A stretch of 64,000 nt of DNA from Diadema setosum (lineage: Eukaryota; Echinodermata; Echinoidea; Diadematoida; Diadematidae), in the NCBI RefSeq assembly GCF_964275005.1, contig NC_092686.1:43708333-43772332 (forward strand). The letters run 5' to 3'. The notes beneath the pieces are model-generated. The model was not told where the DNA came from. It was given only the letters and a program-made list of their open reading frames with translations, and made no database searches. A program made the position numbers and the translations under genes. This document shows positions 1 to 11,860 of this stretch, in pieces. The stretch's first letter is position 1; every line of letters starts with the position of its first letter.

Positions 1-284
1 CAATGTAGAACACTATGTCATGCTAAATACTCGACAAGTTTCACTTTGGAGACAAGTTTAGAAACACCTACAATGACGAGTACCTCATCTCATAGTGAAA
101 AGCAAAATACTGATGGTCAGCTACATCTTCATATGCCTCATTGCTGGATGTGGCATGCATATGTCCTATTTCTCCTCATCCGTTCAGCAGCCTGATCTGC
201 TGCTCCTGTCATTATCAAATATAGCCAAACAGCATCACGGCCTTGATGGGGACTGAAACATGAATGAGCTGTTGCAGTACGCAC
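1..284 (-). other. 3' flank of PNPLA8
   Basis: Sequence downstream of the PNPLA8 stop codon on its own strand. It contains no AATAAA or ATTAAA on the minus strand. A donor-like GTGCGT follows the stop codon directly, so a spliced 3' UTR is possible. Nothing else is recognised. Confidence 0.4.
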
Positions 285-1122
285 CTATCGGTACATGTCT
301 TTCTTCTCTTTGAGCCAGTCTGTCGCCCTCTGTAGGTGCGATTTCTCCCTGGTCAGCACACCAGATGCCTGCATGAGGCGAAGCTCGTTGAAGGACACAT
401 ACTCCTGGGCCTCCTCCTGAAGCTGGTCAATCTTCTCCGGCCGGTTCTCGTCTAGGAGGAAGTCCTCGGACAGCAGGGGGTTGAATCGGAAGTAGGAGCC
501 CTGTGGGAGCAGGTCTTGGAGGGTTGTGTGCACCGCTGTGAGCAAGGAGGTGATTAAAACAAACATAAGTCTGGCTGCATTGTGCTTTCACTTCACGGCT
601 TGTGTAACTACAATTCACAACACTGATGCTATTGCAAATTTGGAGCATGTTTGCTATGTTTGTTGCATTGACGGGTGAGAAGGTAACGCTAGGGTGCCTC
701 AAGACTTACCAAAATTAAGACACAAAGTAAACATCTGGTATGACCAAAAATTTGACGGAACAAACTTTGTGGAAATGGACTATAAGAAAACTGCTGATTC
801 ATATTCACATGCTGTCTTTGGTGTTGTGTGGGTATGTATCTGCTCTGTAATTGTTTTTTATTTTTTTTTTTTTTTGTGAGGGAGAGGAGCAGCTATGGCA
901 AAGGCAATGGTGTACCTTGTTTATAATGATTTTATTTACAAATAATTACAGTTACACAAAACATATTTGCGATATCATACACCAACCAGTAGGCACATAC
1001 TCATCATTTCTGGATCAACAGACTCGTGAATAACCCTGAACTGGACTATAAACATGTACCACAATGAATTCTGAGAAAATATGTATCAAACTTGAGTACT
1101 AAAACCTTGCACAGCTGAAAGT

Positions 1123-1179
<57 letters not shown>

Positions 1180-4100
1180 TGTGTGTTGGCCGTACACCTG
1201 ACACTCACCTTCTGTGTCAGTCGCACTGATCATGAACTGGTAGAGTTTCTTCTTCAGGCTGCTGTACTCAGAAGACTCCACACCCTCCTCCACCGGGTCA
1301 TAGCGGCCGGTACCCAGGGATACCAAACACTGGACAGGAGTGTCCGGCCACAGCAGCTTACTCTCATGGATACCTAGGGCACTGGGATTGTTGGTCAGGA
1401 CACCACCATCCTGTCAAACATACGAGAAAAAAAAAATAACGATGATGAAAACACAAGTCCACATACTACTACAAAACTATGAGAATATGCTTTTGAGAAG
1501 AACATGAACTTATCACACAATTTTCCCAGCAATAAAGTAAACACATCTTTTTCATAGTTACAATGAATTGATTTAATCTATCATGAGCATAAACTTAAAC
1601 TTTATACAGTCTCATGATTATAAAACATCTTATTAGCATCTTATTAGCATACAAGCTTTTGTTTTTATTGTACCTATATTCTATCTGTTTTCCTTATTTT
1701 TTTTCATAATACTTTCCTGTTTTGTCAATGTTTTCATTGTTTTTGTTTGTATTTCTGCACCTTTGCACAATGTGCTCATATTTACATGCATTTTTATCTA
1801 TACTGTATATTGAATCGGAAATAAAGATTGAATTGAATTGAATTGAATTATTAGCATATCAAGGCATCAAAAGCTGGTGCACAAAATGGTACTATGGCTG
1901 AAAGAGGTGAATAAAAATATGGAACCCATAACTTCTATTCACATAACGAAATTGAAACAGCAAATTACTTTGTCCTAGACACAAATACATAAAAGTTCAT
2001 TAAAAAAACAACAACCCACTGTCACCTTAACACAGAACAATGCTTTATAAGCACTATTCTAAAGGTAAATGCACTTTTTTGTTTTGGAGGAGGAAAAAAC
2101 CTGGGATGGTATGTTATTCCCCATGAATGAAGTATCTACATGGCTAGATTCCTGGCACCTACAGACCAAAACTAAACTATAATTTCACGTAATAATACCA
2201 GAATCTCTCACACTGTAAAATCATCACTCATTAATGCTCTCCTAACCTGAAAGACAAAGTCATCCAGTTTGTATTCCTCAAAGTAGCCCGGTGCGGCGGA
2301 GGATGCCCTCAGTCCCTCACACAACCGGTACTTGCAGGACCCCTGGTAGAAGGACGAGGTGTTGGCTGGTGGGTTGTAGTTGCGAAACAGGAAGTTCTTC
2401 ACAACTCCAGCATTCATTAGCGTTGCCACAGCTGCCACCTACACGTATCAGCAGGCATAAATTTGGATTAATCACATCATCCTGGCCTCACAAACATCAG
2501 CATAGGAGAGGAGAATTCCGGGGGGTGTTTCATCAACGTTTGTCAGCGCTGACAATTTCAGCAAAATCCTTGGTTTTGATCGCATGAGATGCTCTGGTCA
2601 CTGACTGTTACTATGGTGATTGTCAGCGATGACAAACATTGATGAAACACCCCCCAGGTGTAGAAAAAAATACCCCCTTAACCTGTTGAGGATAGACTGA
2701 TTTTGCTATCACACGTATTTCCGATAGACACCTGCCTGAGCATTCTCGGGACTCGTCTTCAACTGGTGTGTGTTTCTTTTTGGAAAATATGAAGAGTACA
2801 AACAGGAAACACTCTAGGTAAAGCCTAACAATCAGCAGTACCGATAATGCTATTACTGCAAAATACTGATCTCTACAGAAAGTTTTGTTTTATATTCATA
2901 GAGGTAAAGATTCAGGAACAGAAGACAAGGAAAAAATGAATACATCAGGCAACTACAGTTGAACCTCTATTATCCGGCCTCCCTTTATCCGGATCTCTCT
3001 ATTATCCGGACGCAATCTCGCCGTGATTTTTTAATCTTTTTTTAATAATTACGGGAGGAAAGGGGGATTCCCAACTCCTTGAGAACTCCTACACAAACAC
3101 ACATGAATTACATATACTTGATACATTTCTTAATAATTATTTAGGTAGATCATCCCAAGAATTTATAAAAGAAAATGATTTCATTCTTGCAAACACGAAC
3201 CTCTATTTTGGGGTCTGTTACTGAGTGTAACAATGAAAAGGTTGCAGTATACACATTACTACATGTGGTACTACAATGGGCTACATCAGTACATGTGTAT
3301 GTATATGTACATAAGCATTGAGTCTCCCGTATCCGGCCAAATCCCTTATCCGGATGAGCCCCGGTCCTGACTTGTCCGGATACGAGAGGTTCAACTGTAG
3401 TAAGAAAGCCATTCTACTACTTATTTAACTGTTTATTGGTATATCGTCTGACAAGGTTCTCTTTCAAATATTCAAACAGTGGTCTTGAGTATCTATGCAA
3501 AGCCATGGTATAGAATTTAATCGGATTTATACACATATTGACCACAATAGACTAAGAGTTTCTTTTATTGCACCTCTTTACCAATTAATCACTCTGAAAA
3601 TCATGCTCCAGATGTAGTAACATTAGAACCCCCCATTATTACCAATGAACTTTTAACACTCTACAGAACAGTTCACTGTACAAGATACAGTGATGTATTG
3701 GCAAATATATACTCATAGCCATTATCTTATTTGCACTGCACTGTACCTTTGGACACGTTGGGTCCTGAGACATCTCAATACCTGGGCTCTGTCCCACACC
3801 TTGCATGTGTTCTCTGCAAGAAGGAGATAAACATGCACACAGTGTGATTTGATGCCTTCAATGTATGATTCATCAGTTATACCACATTGCGACTTTGGAT
3901 GGTTAGTATGCAATATTGCTTGGAGATACACAAGTGTGCTAATCTGCACGTCTGCCACTTCATCAGGTTAAACGTCGACAACTTTTAATAACATTTTTCA
4001 TGCAAAGAGCTCTATCTTGCAGAAAGATTATATTGTACAAACAAATCAAATACTGCCAGTGCATGCAACTATACCATCAGACAATAACAAAATTCTGGTC

Positions 4101-7100
4101 ATGAATATGTTGGTTTTTTTTTCTAATAATAAAAAGAAGTGTACTTGCCAAGGTTAACTGCGATTTACTTTTTTGCCTTTGTTAGAATACTAATAATCAT
4201 TTCAAATCAGAAAAGGTCCAATTTGAAAAAATGCATTAAAGAATAAAAGGAATAAAGTCACAATTAGTGGTAGATACTGGAAAAGATTGAGCAAGTCTGA
4301 AGTAAGGCACGTTTGCTAAGGCATTAATACTGCAATGTAGTGTGTTTCTGTCCAACTATCCAACTGTCCAACTGTTGAATCTCGCATTGTATTTAAACTA
4401 TTACTATTTGTTTTTCATTGCATACATGGATCTGCCCCAGAGTACAATGTTAATTTACTGACATTTTATAATCCTTCCAGATGTTTAAGGTCATCCAATT
4501 GTAGATTGCTTGTTGTTCCAAAAACAATGAAATCATGGGGGGATCGGTCGTTTGCACATGCTGGACCTTACCTGTGGAATCAGTTGCCTCAAGCTATCCG
4601 TCACATTTCGAATGTTGACTCCTTTAAAGTTGCCCTCAAGACTTATTTGTTCATGACCATTTTCCAGTAGAATTGTATATTATGATGTATATTTTTTCAT
4701 TATCATTATTGTGTCATTCATTTTCATGTGCATGTTTGTGTAAGGATTTTTGTATTTCATAACTTACTTCTTCTACTGCGCCTTGAGCACTTTAACTATG
4801 TGGAACTGGCGCATTATAAGTACCCTGTATTATTATTATTATTATTATAACTATATCTCCCATCCTGATGTCGTCACCCAACTGACTTATTCTTTATTAA
4901 TTTCTCTTTTTATGGGGATACTGTAAAAAGAGGAATGTTTGCATGAATTTTGATATTGCGAATTTCGCGAGCCCCAAGATTCATGAAATTAAAATGTACG
5001 CGAAAGTTCTTGTCTACACTATATGAATTGAATGTCAGTGGCAATTCGCAAAAATTTCATGCCGCAAAAAAAGGCTGCCAGCTCCAATTCGCGAAAAATT
5101 CATGCCGTGAATATATCATGTTTTACAGTAATTGTCAATTTAGCATAAAAACATATTTTTAAGGGGAACATGGCTTATGTTCCTTAATTTATTCTACCAA
5201 TACAGCAATGCATTAAAAGAAGACTGAATGTTAATGATACACATGCTCTTTGGTGTGAACCCTGCAGTGACAATCTGAACATTCAATCTAAAAGTATGCA
5301 TGAAAATTCAAAATCAGTGAATATAGCCAAAAGAACACAAAGTGTCAAAAGCAATGGTCACTAAATACGGTATGATTGATGTTTTCTGTCTACAATACCT
5401 CAGAATCTTCATCCACGCATCTGTATCATAGTAGGCGTGGCTGAAGAAGAGTTTGCTGGTGCCAAGCAGGGAATTCCTCTTAAAAACCTCCACGCTCATC
5501 GTCTTGAAGAGCTCCTCACAAGTGTCCAGCGATGCCCTGGCATAGGACAGGAGGTACACCAGCACTGCCCCTGAGCTGACCCCGATGATATAGTCAAACA
5601 GCTGATGGATGGGCTGGCCTGACCGCCTCTCCAGCTCCCGCAGAAGTTCAATGGCAATGATACCCCTACAAGGCAACGTTTGGCAAAAGATGAAAATATA
5701 CTCCAAGAATTTGGATTGATAACAGAGACAATATCCTGGCTATACACTCTAAAGACAGCTAAGTGAAATTGCACACATCAAGAGCTGTAAATATAGTAAT
5801 TATGAAAACAGTGAATTGTATATATCTATATGTGACCCTGCACCACATAACCAACAAAAAAGTCGCCAAACATGGATTTTTAGTTAAGGGCAGATTCTAA
5901 AAGAGCAGACTCTAAGCTTTAACCCTAAAAGGGCCGGGGGGGCGGGGGCGGAATCCACGCTCCCTCGACGTTTCGCGCTATAATTCTGTAACGCGAGAAG
6001 GCCTCGTCGCGAGGCTTCTTGACTTTGTTTGTTCAAGTCTCGCACAACTTTTGAGACCAAATTTGCAACGTCCACGCATGCTTTTGCGAAGCCACGCCCA
6101 TTTTTGTAATGGAATGTCGCCCCAAAACGGGCACAATTTTGTGATTTTGTGTACATTTCCTATGGAAAACAGTGCTCTGTCACGAAAGTCATAAAAACCT
6201 GATTATTTTTACAATTAATCACTTTCATTGATTAATTTTATGCTAATTATGGTAGAAAAGTGGTCAGTGATAATTTCCAATAAAAAAACACAAAAAAAAC
6301 CAAAAGCTGAAACTTCAAACTTACCTCGACCCACCCCCATCCACCGACAGGACGCGCACACCCCGCCCTGACACGGGAAGGGCATAGCCAATCTGTGCCA
6401 GGGTCTGGTGGATCTGAGCTAGCAGTGTCATGTCCTTGGTCCTCTGTTTCAGTTTGAGCAGGGTTGGGATGAGCCTCTCCTGGACTGCCACCTGCCTGGA
6501 CTCTGGGTACTGGATCAGGTGGTTGCACAGCCGCTGCAGGGTCAGCACACGGGAGGAAGTGGAGTTGGCCAGGCCCAAACCAACAGCCAGTGACCGTGTG
6601 CGAGCATCGATGTTGGCTTTGGAGATCACCTGTGGAGTGTCCATGTGTATGGCGGGAAAATTATTTACATGTAGGATATTGCACTGACTTTGATATTTTG
6701 CAATTGTCTACTTCTGTAACGTATTGCTTTTGAAAATTTACCTGAGAAAAGACGTTCAACAGTACAAAGAGTAAAACAGAATGCAAACTGTGAGCAAAAT
6801 CAAACAAATACTATGACCATTATAAGCATTCAAAAATGAAAAGCATATCCTTTAGTATATGGTATGTCTCAATAATCAAATACCATTGATCCAATTTCTG
6901 GCTTCAAAATTTGACAGTAACTTTATCAAACGTCTTTACTTGAATCTGCTACACTGTGATGTCTATGGTCTAATTTACTGAGACAACTAAAAAAGGTACT
7001 CACTGGTCTGGTCTTCTTGGCTGTAGTGTCCTCCTCAGCAGTCCTCTGTTTGGCCTTGGTTTCTTTAAACTTGTCAGCAATCTCCGCATTCTTCTTGCTC

Positions 7101-8602
7101 TTAGCCACCACAGCTCCTTGGTTTCCTACAGCAGAGCTCTTTCCAGTTGTTGAGTTGGTGTCGCTGCTGTTCAATGCCTCCGTCATCTCCACCAGTGGAA
7201 CATCGGAATCAAAAAATGTTGTGGAGCTCTCTTCGATGGAAGTGGGAGATACCGGTAACACGGGCTTCTCTTTCCTCCTTCCCACAGCACGAAAGAGACT
7301 GACGGGTGACTTGAACAGATTCACCTGGATGTACTTGAGGTTGTAATTGTTGTAGATGTAAGAAGCCGTGCTTGGAGGCTGTGTTGAACCAGCCACATCG
7401 CTTCCTGTATGATCATCATTTCTTTGGTTGAGCACTTCTACTGATTGCAAGGATGTTTTGTTCTCATGGTTACCTGGATCATCTTTGAGATTGTCACTGT
7501 TGCTTTTCTCAACTTTTGTGGCATGGTGATCCTTTGTGTTCTGTACGGATGCGTCACTCGTGCTGGAAGTTGAAGATGGTGCCACACCGAATCTCTTCAA
7601 GATGGTGGAGGAAACTGAAGGGAGTCTACCAACCAGGTCAGCTGCTGATGGCATGTGATTTGAATATGATGAGGTAGCTTCATAACTTTCTGGCTTACAT
7701 GTATGTCGCTGCTCTTGATGATGAACAGAAGCACTTGTGTCTAGCGTATGATCATGAACAGCTGCTGGCTGATTCGTCGACACTGTATCAGCATGGCTAA
7801 TTTCTGTTTTTGGATACATATCAGCTTTCAAATTTTCACTCTCTAACCGCTCATTGGAGATTCCAGGTGTGGCATTTTCAAATTTTCTCCTCCTCCGTAG
7901 CATTCCTGTGGCAGATTGTCCCAATTCTGTCAGTGCACTTACTGAAGTAATCTTCTTGAGCGAAGGCATCTGTATCCAGTAACTAACTGGCTTCACGCCC
8001 AACTCAGAAGAACGGAATTCTACAATCGTCTCCTCTTTCAGTTCTTCCTTCCCGGCTGGAGAGATGGTATGATTGGGCTCAGTGTCTCTATCACTTACAG
8101 CTACATTTTCTGATGACTGCTCATCACTTATTTTTGGCAAAACCTCGTCATGCTTGTTCTGCATCACTGTACCACTGCTGAGGACATCATTGTGTTTGGA
8201 GGCCAACTTTGGAGTCGCCTGGAGACGATACGACAGTAGTGGGCTGACGACTCTCTCCATGACGTTCCTTTGGACTGAAGTGCTTGCCACCTCCACAGCT
8301 TGGTAGATGGTAGACCACGACGATGATGCAGCCATAGCGCCCGCCTTCCTTCCGACTTTGTGCGTCTCCTTTGACGAATGGTGCCTGGCTGGCATGAACA
8401 CAACATGCTTACAAGATGGATGAATATTGCTGCTGCCTGCGGTCATGTATGCCATGCTAGACAACAGGGCTGCTCTACTTGACTTCTGCCTGGCCCTGCA
8501 ACAGCGCCTACAGGGTTGACTGAAGGGGCTAGTGGTTGAACACTTTCCGCCATGCCTGCGGATGACTAGCCTGCCCACCAAAATTGGCTTGCTAATCTCC
8601 AT
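285..8602 (-). CDS. PNPLA8: PNPLA8-like calcium-independent phospholipase A2 gamma (7 coding exons)
   Basis: Patatin-like phospholipase that hydrolyses membrane glycerophospholipids; the family acts in mitochondria and peroxisomes. Coding exons in transcript order are 8602-7004, 6629-6325, 5665-5399, 3813-3747, 2438-2247, 1410-1209 and 535-285. All joins use GT/AG and keep frame, giving about 960 aa. The patatin oxyanion motif DGGGSRG (about residues 630-636) spans the exon 2/3 junction. The nucleophile motif GVSSG (Ser about 665) is in exon 3, and the catalytic Asp opens exon 6 as DGG (about 811). The blocks RASSAAPGYF and VSLGTGRY match vertebrate PNPLA8 closely. The first 80 residues are rich in Arg, Ser and Ala with few acids, as in a mitochondrial presequence. 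The N-terminal half (exon 1, 533 aa) is long, low in complexity and poorly conserved, as usual in this family; vertebrate proteins are near 780 aa. The C-terminus reads DMYR then stop, where vertebrate proteins continue to a peroxisomal SKL. No poly(A) signal is seen in bases 1-284, so the 3' UTR probably runs out of the window. 5' UTR exons were not identified. Confidence 0.93.
1123..1187. repeat. (GT)n microsatellite
   Basis: Nearly uninterrupted GT dinucleotide run in the last PNPLA8 intron (536-1208), ending about 20 bases from the donor of the preceding exon. It generates spurious open frames on both strands. Confidence 0.95.
1640..1852 (+). mobile_element. Probable LINE 3' end with (AATTG)n tail
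   Basis: A T-rich stretch ends in AATAAAG followed by four AATTG-type units. This is the 3' UTR and short-repeat tail shape of CR1/jockey-clade LINEs. No coding sequence remains. It lies in the PNPLA8 intron 1411-2246. The class is inferred from shape alone. Confidence 0.4.
2520..2655. mobile_element. Palindromic MITE, GGGGGGTGTTTCATCAA ends
   Basis: 136 bp element whose two ends are inverted copies over about 37 bases, starting GGGGGGTGTTTCATCAA and including the inner palindrome-like TTTGTCAGCG. It has no coding capacity. It sits in the PNPLA8 intron between exons 4 and 5. Superfamily not determined. Confidence 0.75.
2956..3397. mobile_element. Tigger/pogo-like MITE, copy 1
   Basis: 442 bp non-autonomous element with terminal inverted repeats beginning CAGTTGAACCTCTATTATCC and flanked on both sides by the dinucleotide TA, the target duplication of Tc1/mariner/pogo elements. 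A near-identical copy lies at 43993-44404. No transposase frame is present. It lies in the PNPLA8 intron 2439-3746. Confidence 0.85.
4330..4848 (+). mobile_element. 5'-truncated LINE (CR1/L2-like) 3' end
   Basis: An open frame at 4419-4670 encodes the last 83 residues of a non-LTR reverse transcriptase. It includes the family-typical tail blocks HGSAPEY, LVVPKT, GDRSF, WNQLP and a final FK(V)ALKTYLF. A 3' UTR follows with the motif GCGCCTTGAGCAC and then an (ATT)n tail. It lies in sense with the window and antisense to PNPLA8, in the intron 3814-5398. The upstream part of the element is missing, as expected after incomplete reverse transcription. Confidence 0.8.
4921..5128. mobile_element. 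TA-flanked MITE (CTGTAAAA ends), copy 1
   Basis: 208 bp element with ends CTGTAAAA and TTTTACAG, flanked by TA. It contains GCGAATTTCGCGA-type palindromic blocks. Related copies lie at 35339-35498 and 48176-48381. Likely a mariner-type MITE. It lies in the PNPLA8 intron 3814-5398. Confidence 0.75.
5830..6200. other. Intronic GC-richer patch with hairpin
   Basis: PNPLA8 intron 2 holds a patch of higher GC than its surroundings with a stem-loop near 5998-6019 (GAAGGCCTCG pairing with CGAGGCTTC). No open frame of known type. It is probably an old repeat, but no ends could be defined. Confidence 0.3.
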
Positions 8603-8902
8603 TGCAGCCGATACACATCAATGTGTATTTTCACTTTGCTGCTAAAGTTAAAGTATTAACACTTTTTGGCAATGCAGCTCTAGAATGAAGAATTTTCTGC
8701 AGATACTTTTTTTCCCAGATGAGAAAACAGACAGAAGTAGCAGTTCCACTTTCCAGTATCTGCAATGAGAGGAAAAAACAATGTCAAAAAAAAAATACAA
8801 TTTTCTTTTTTCACAGCACCACGATGTGATTTAGATAATCAGTCACAAATACTATTCTTTTCTCTAAAAAAATTCAATTTTTGATAAAATTCTCATGTCA
8901 AC

Positions 8903-8940
8903 AGTGGAGGTTTACAGCCAAGTGTAATAAAACCTCCACT
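8903..8940. repeat. Small inverted repeat upstream of PNPLA8
   Basis: Perfect 11 bp arms (AGTGGAGGTTT and its complement) around a 16-base loop, about 300 bp upstream of the PNPLA8 start codon. Confidence 0.6.
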
Positions 8941-9489
8941 AACTGTTACTTTGACTGCTCAAGGATTGAAAAAAAAAAATTATTCAGACAATCAAAATCC
9001 AAATGTGTTTCCAGTGACATTACTTTTAATCCAATCACCCTTCTTCAGCTCCTGATTTGAAATAAACATGATGTCATGTGTACTAGTATGTCTTTCATGT
9101 TGACAATGTTTATGAAATACAGTATATTATTATTGCAGCATTATTGCGCTCACGTCATACAAATACTGACCAAAACTGAGTAGAGCTTGTCTTTGCTGGC
9201 ACCATTCATATTAGCAAATTAGAAAATGTAGAACTACTTCTATTTGTCTGGACAGAAACAATTTATATAATATAAAGTAATTTCAGGACTTATTCATGAA
9301 ACCACAAGTAGTACAAAATTTATTGTGCTTCATGAAGTGCTGTATACTGTCAAGTGACTGTCATACAATACACTGTAGGGCCTACATTCATGCATGGCAA
9401 ATGTAACCCTGGGACATGCTGCCCTGTAGACCCGTACACAGAGCGTTTGGGTTGCTGTGATTAAAGTATAAATGAGAGCATTACAAGAT

Positions 9490-9800
9490 TCTTATAGACC
9501 GAAAGATTGGTCTGTATCTTGTTGTTGGGGATATGTTCCACAGAAACTATGTCTATCTTCACGGAATCCCCTCCTAATGTCCTATACAAATGGAGAGCCG
9601 TACAGTAAAACTTATAAGGAAAAAAAAAAAGATTCTAAAAAACTCTTACGGACAGACAGATTTTTCTGTCTCTGCAAGATTTTAACTGAAAAATCGGTCT
9701 GTTTTTGGTTGTCGGGGAAAATGTTCTGCAGGGACTGCATCTGGCTTCACGGAATCCCCTCCTATCGGCCTATATGACTCATGAGAGCCGTAAAGCCAAA
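9490..9800. repeat. Diverged tandem duplication, about 200 bp period
   Basis: Two units that share TTCACGGAATCCCCTCCTA, a downstream GAGAGCCGTA and the upstream GGTCTGT block, offset by roughly 200 bp. The divergence suggests an old duplication. It lies about 0.9 kb upstream of the PNPLA8 start codon. Confidence 0.7.
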
Positions 9801-11163
9801 AAATTACTAAAACAAAAGACTCTTCCTGTGTGATTATGGACAGACAGATTTTTCTTTATCTAAACTTTAATACAAATACAGCTGTACTACCAATACAATC
9901 AGTTCAGTTGATTTATGAATGCTAAAGTCACTCCGACGTCTCTGAGTCGTAGGCCCATACCCATCTACTAGGCTACATGTAATACTGAAAGTAGTATTTT
10001 CAGTAAGGCAACTTCCACAACTCGGCGATCGATCCAGCGGCAGCCCCAGCCCAGGAAATGAAGAGAGGAATATGGAACCGAGACTGAGGTCTACATAAAT
10101 TTACAGCTCCAGCACTGCACTGTGACTGGATTCCTGGGCATGGTGGCCAAAGTGTAATGCAGGAACACAGTAATAAAATCGTTTTTTCTGCTTCAGTCAC
10201 TTTTGAGATATAGGCACAGTTCTAAAAGGATATGTGGATGTTTACAATACGCAGCACTCCTTGTTGTTATGATTGCGATTGTGATGCTCTGCACGCACGT
10301 ACAGTACAGGGTGGGTAGCCAGAATGAAGCCGTAGACGAGCAAGGCCTTGGACGGACGGACGCTGGTTAGAACGCAAGACGGTTGAATCTGGGGCATTCA
10401 AGTAAGCTAGAGTCAATTTAGAGACGTCATAATCCATTTTATATACAATTTATGCTTTATGATATCGTTGCTCCTGTCAAAACGACAAACTTACGGTAAA
10501 ACACGTTTGGGTTTTCCTCTGTTTCAACGGCTTCTCTGTTGCTTCTGTTAACATGGAGGATCGCAGGACACGCACACGGATATATGGGAGGCAAATTGTT
10601 ATGACTTGGCTGTGTAGGACTATGAGATCGTACGATCCGATCATCCGGCCAAAACAGCACAGGGGCGTCAACAGAATACTGGTCGTTGATAGGCTAATAA
10701 TTGTGAACCCCCTTCGTTGGTCATCAATACAGGCACGTCATCGCTATTACGAAACTCACGTTGCGGGCATTATGACCACCGCATTGTTTATGTTGATAAA
10801 CGTGGGCATAATGCCAACAAACTTTTGCCTAATGGTAGCCCAGTGTTCTGTGGTCGTCAGAGCGCACCCAATGATTAGTTCGTTGTACAAACAGGATGCA
10901 GATATCTGAATTTATTTTATGCATCTGAGAGAAAAAAAAAATATTGACAATTCAAACTCCAAATCGTATGAATCCATCCATGTATGTTAAAGCCACTGTA
11001 TAATTCTGGTTTATGGTAAAAATTAGAAACTCTCCTTTTGAAAGGGTCCTTACCTGTGGAGAAGTGAGGGTTCTGAGACCATACCACAAAGTTAAAAAAA
11101 AAAAATACTGCTCCCTCTTGTGGTCATATATCACTAGCCGATAAAATAGATTTTAAATTGACT

Positions 11164-11180
11164 CGGGGGGGGGGGGGGGC
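11164..11180. repeat. Poly-G tract
   Basis: An uninterrupted G run of about 16 bases on the plus strand. Similar runs occur at 15791, 17400, 18986, 38958 and 55190. They are prone to length change and G-quadruplex-like structure. Confidence 0.9.
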
Positions 11181-11439
11181 AATAAATTTGGTGTCAATTT
11201 TTTGGTCTCTGGGGTGTGGTTGCTGCGCTTCTTGAGGGATTCCACTAAAATTATTCTGTGGCTTTAATATGTTTGTATATATTTGTGAGTTGTTATATCA
11301 CATGTCTTAACTTGCCTTTCAGGGGTCTTATTATACAAGCTTGCTTTTCTAAGACCCCTCCACTTTACATCTATAATGCATCTACATGCATTGTCAATTT
11401 ATATTGAAATATTCTGCAAATTGTTTTAATCGCATATAT

Positions 11440-11530
11440 TCAACAATGTACACTGTATTCCTTGTTACATATTATTGTTTTTATGTAAATTTTTGTATTG
11501 TGGAAACTTTGAATAAATTTGAAACTTGAA
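11440..11530 (+). mobile_element. Possible LINE 3' tail
   Basis: Ends in GAATAAATTTGAAACTTGAAA after a T-rich stretch, the form of jockey/CR1-type LINE 3' UTRs. No coding remnant found upstream. Weak evidence. Confidence 0.3.
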
Positions 11531-11734
11531 AATTGATCATGCTGGACGGTAGCCTATCCTATCATGCCTGCCTGTACTAAGCATTCTGATTCCCACCCCC
11601 ACCCACCAGTAGTGTGGTACACGTGAGTTTTCTGCCTTCAACTTGATTGCTCTCACCCCCTCCCCCCATGACCTATCGATGAATTTCAGCCTGTGGATGT
11701 AGGATCTATGATAATTATGTACACTGTCGAGTAC

Positions 11735-11780
11735 ATGGCTTGCCCTTCAAAACGTCAGTATTAAGTGCTATATAAGTGTC

Positions 11781-11834
<54 letters not shown>

Positions 11835-11860
11835 CATTATTATGATTTTGATTATTATTA
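11735..11860 (+). repeat. LINE-like 3' tail with (ATT)n microsatellite
   Basis: GTGCTATATAAGTGTCA followed by about 17 ATT units. The same GCGC-type end followed by ATT repeats closes the LINE at 4330-4848, so this is probably a short LINE or SINE remnant plus its expanded tail. Confidence 0.5.

Noticed and set aside
10553-10909. 118-codon plus-strand frame in the PNPLA8-IDO gap
   Set aside because: No family similarity recognised, no conserved motif, and an overlapping open frame on the other strand. It could be part of a 5' exon, but nothing supports a protein.
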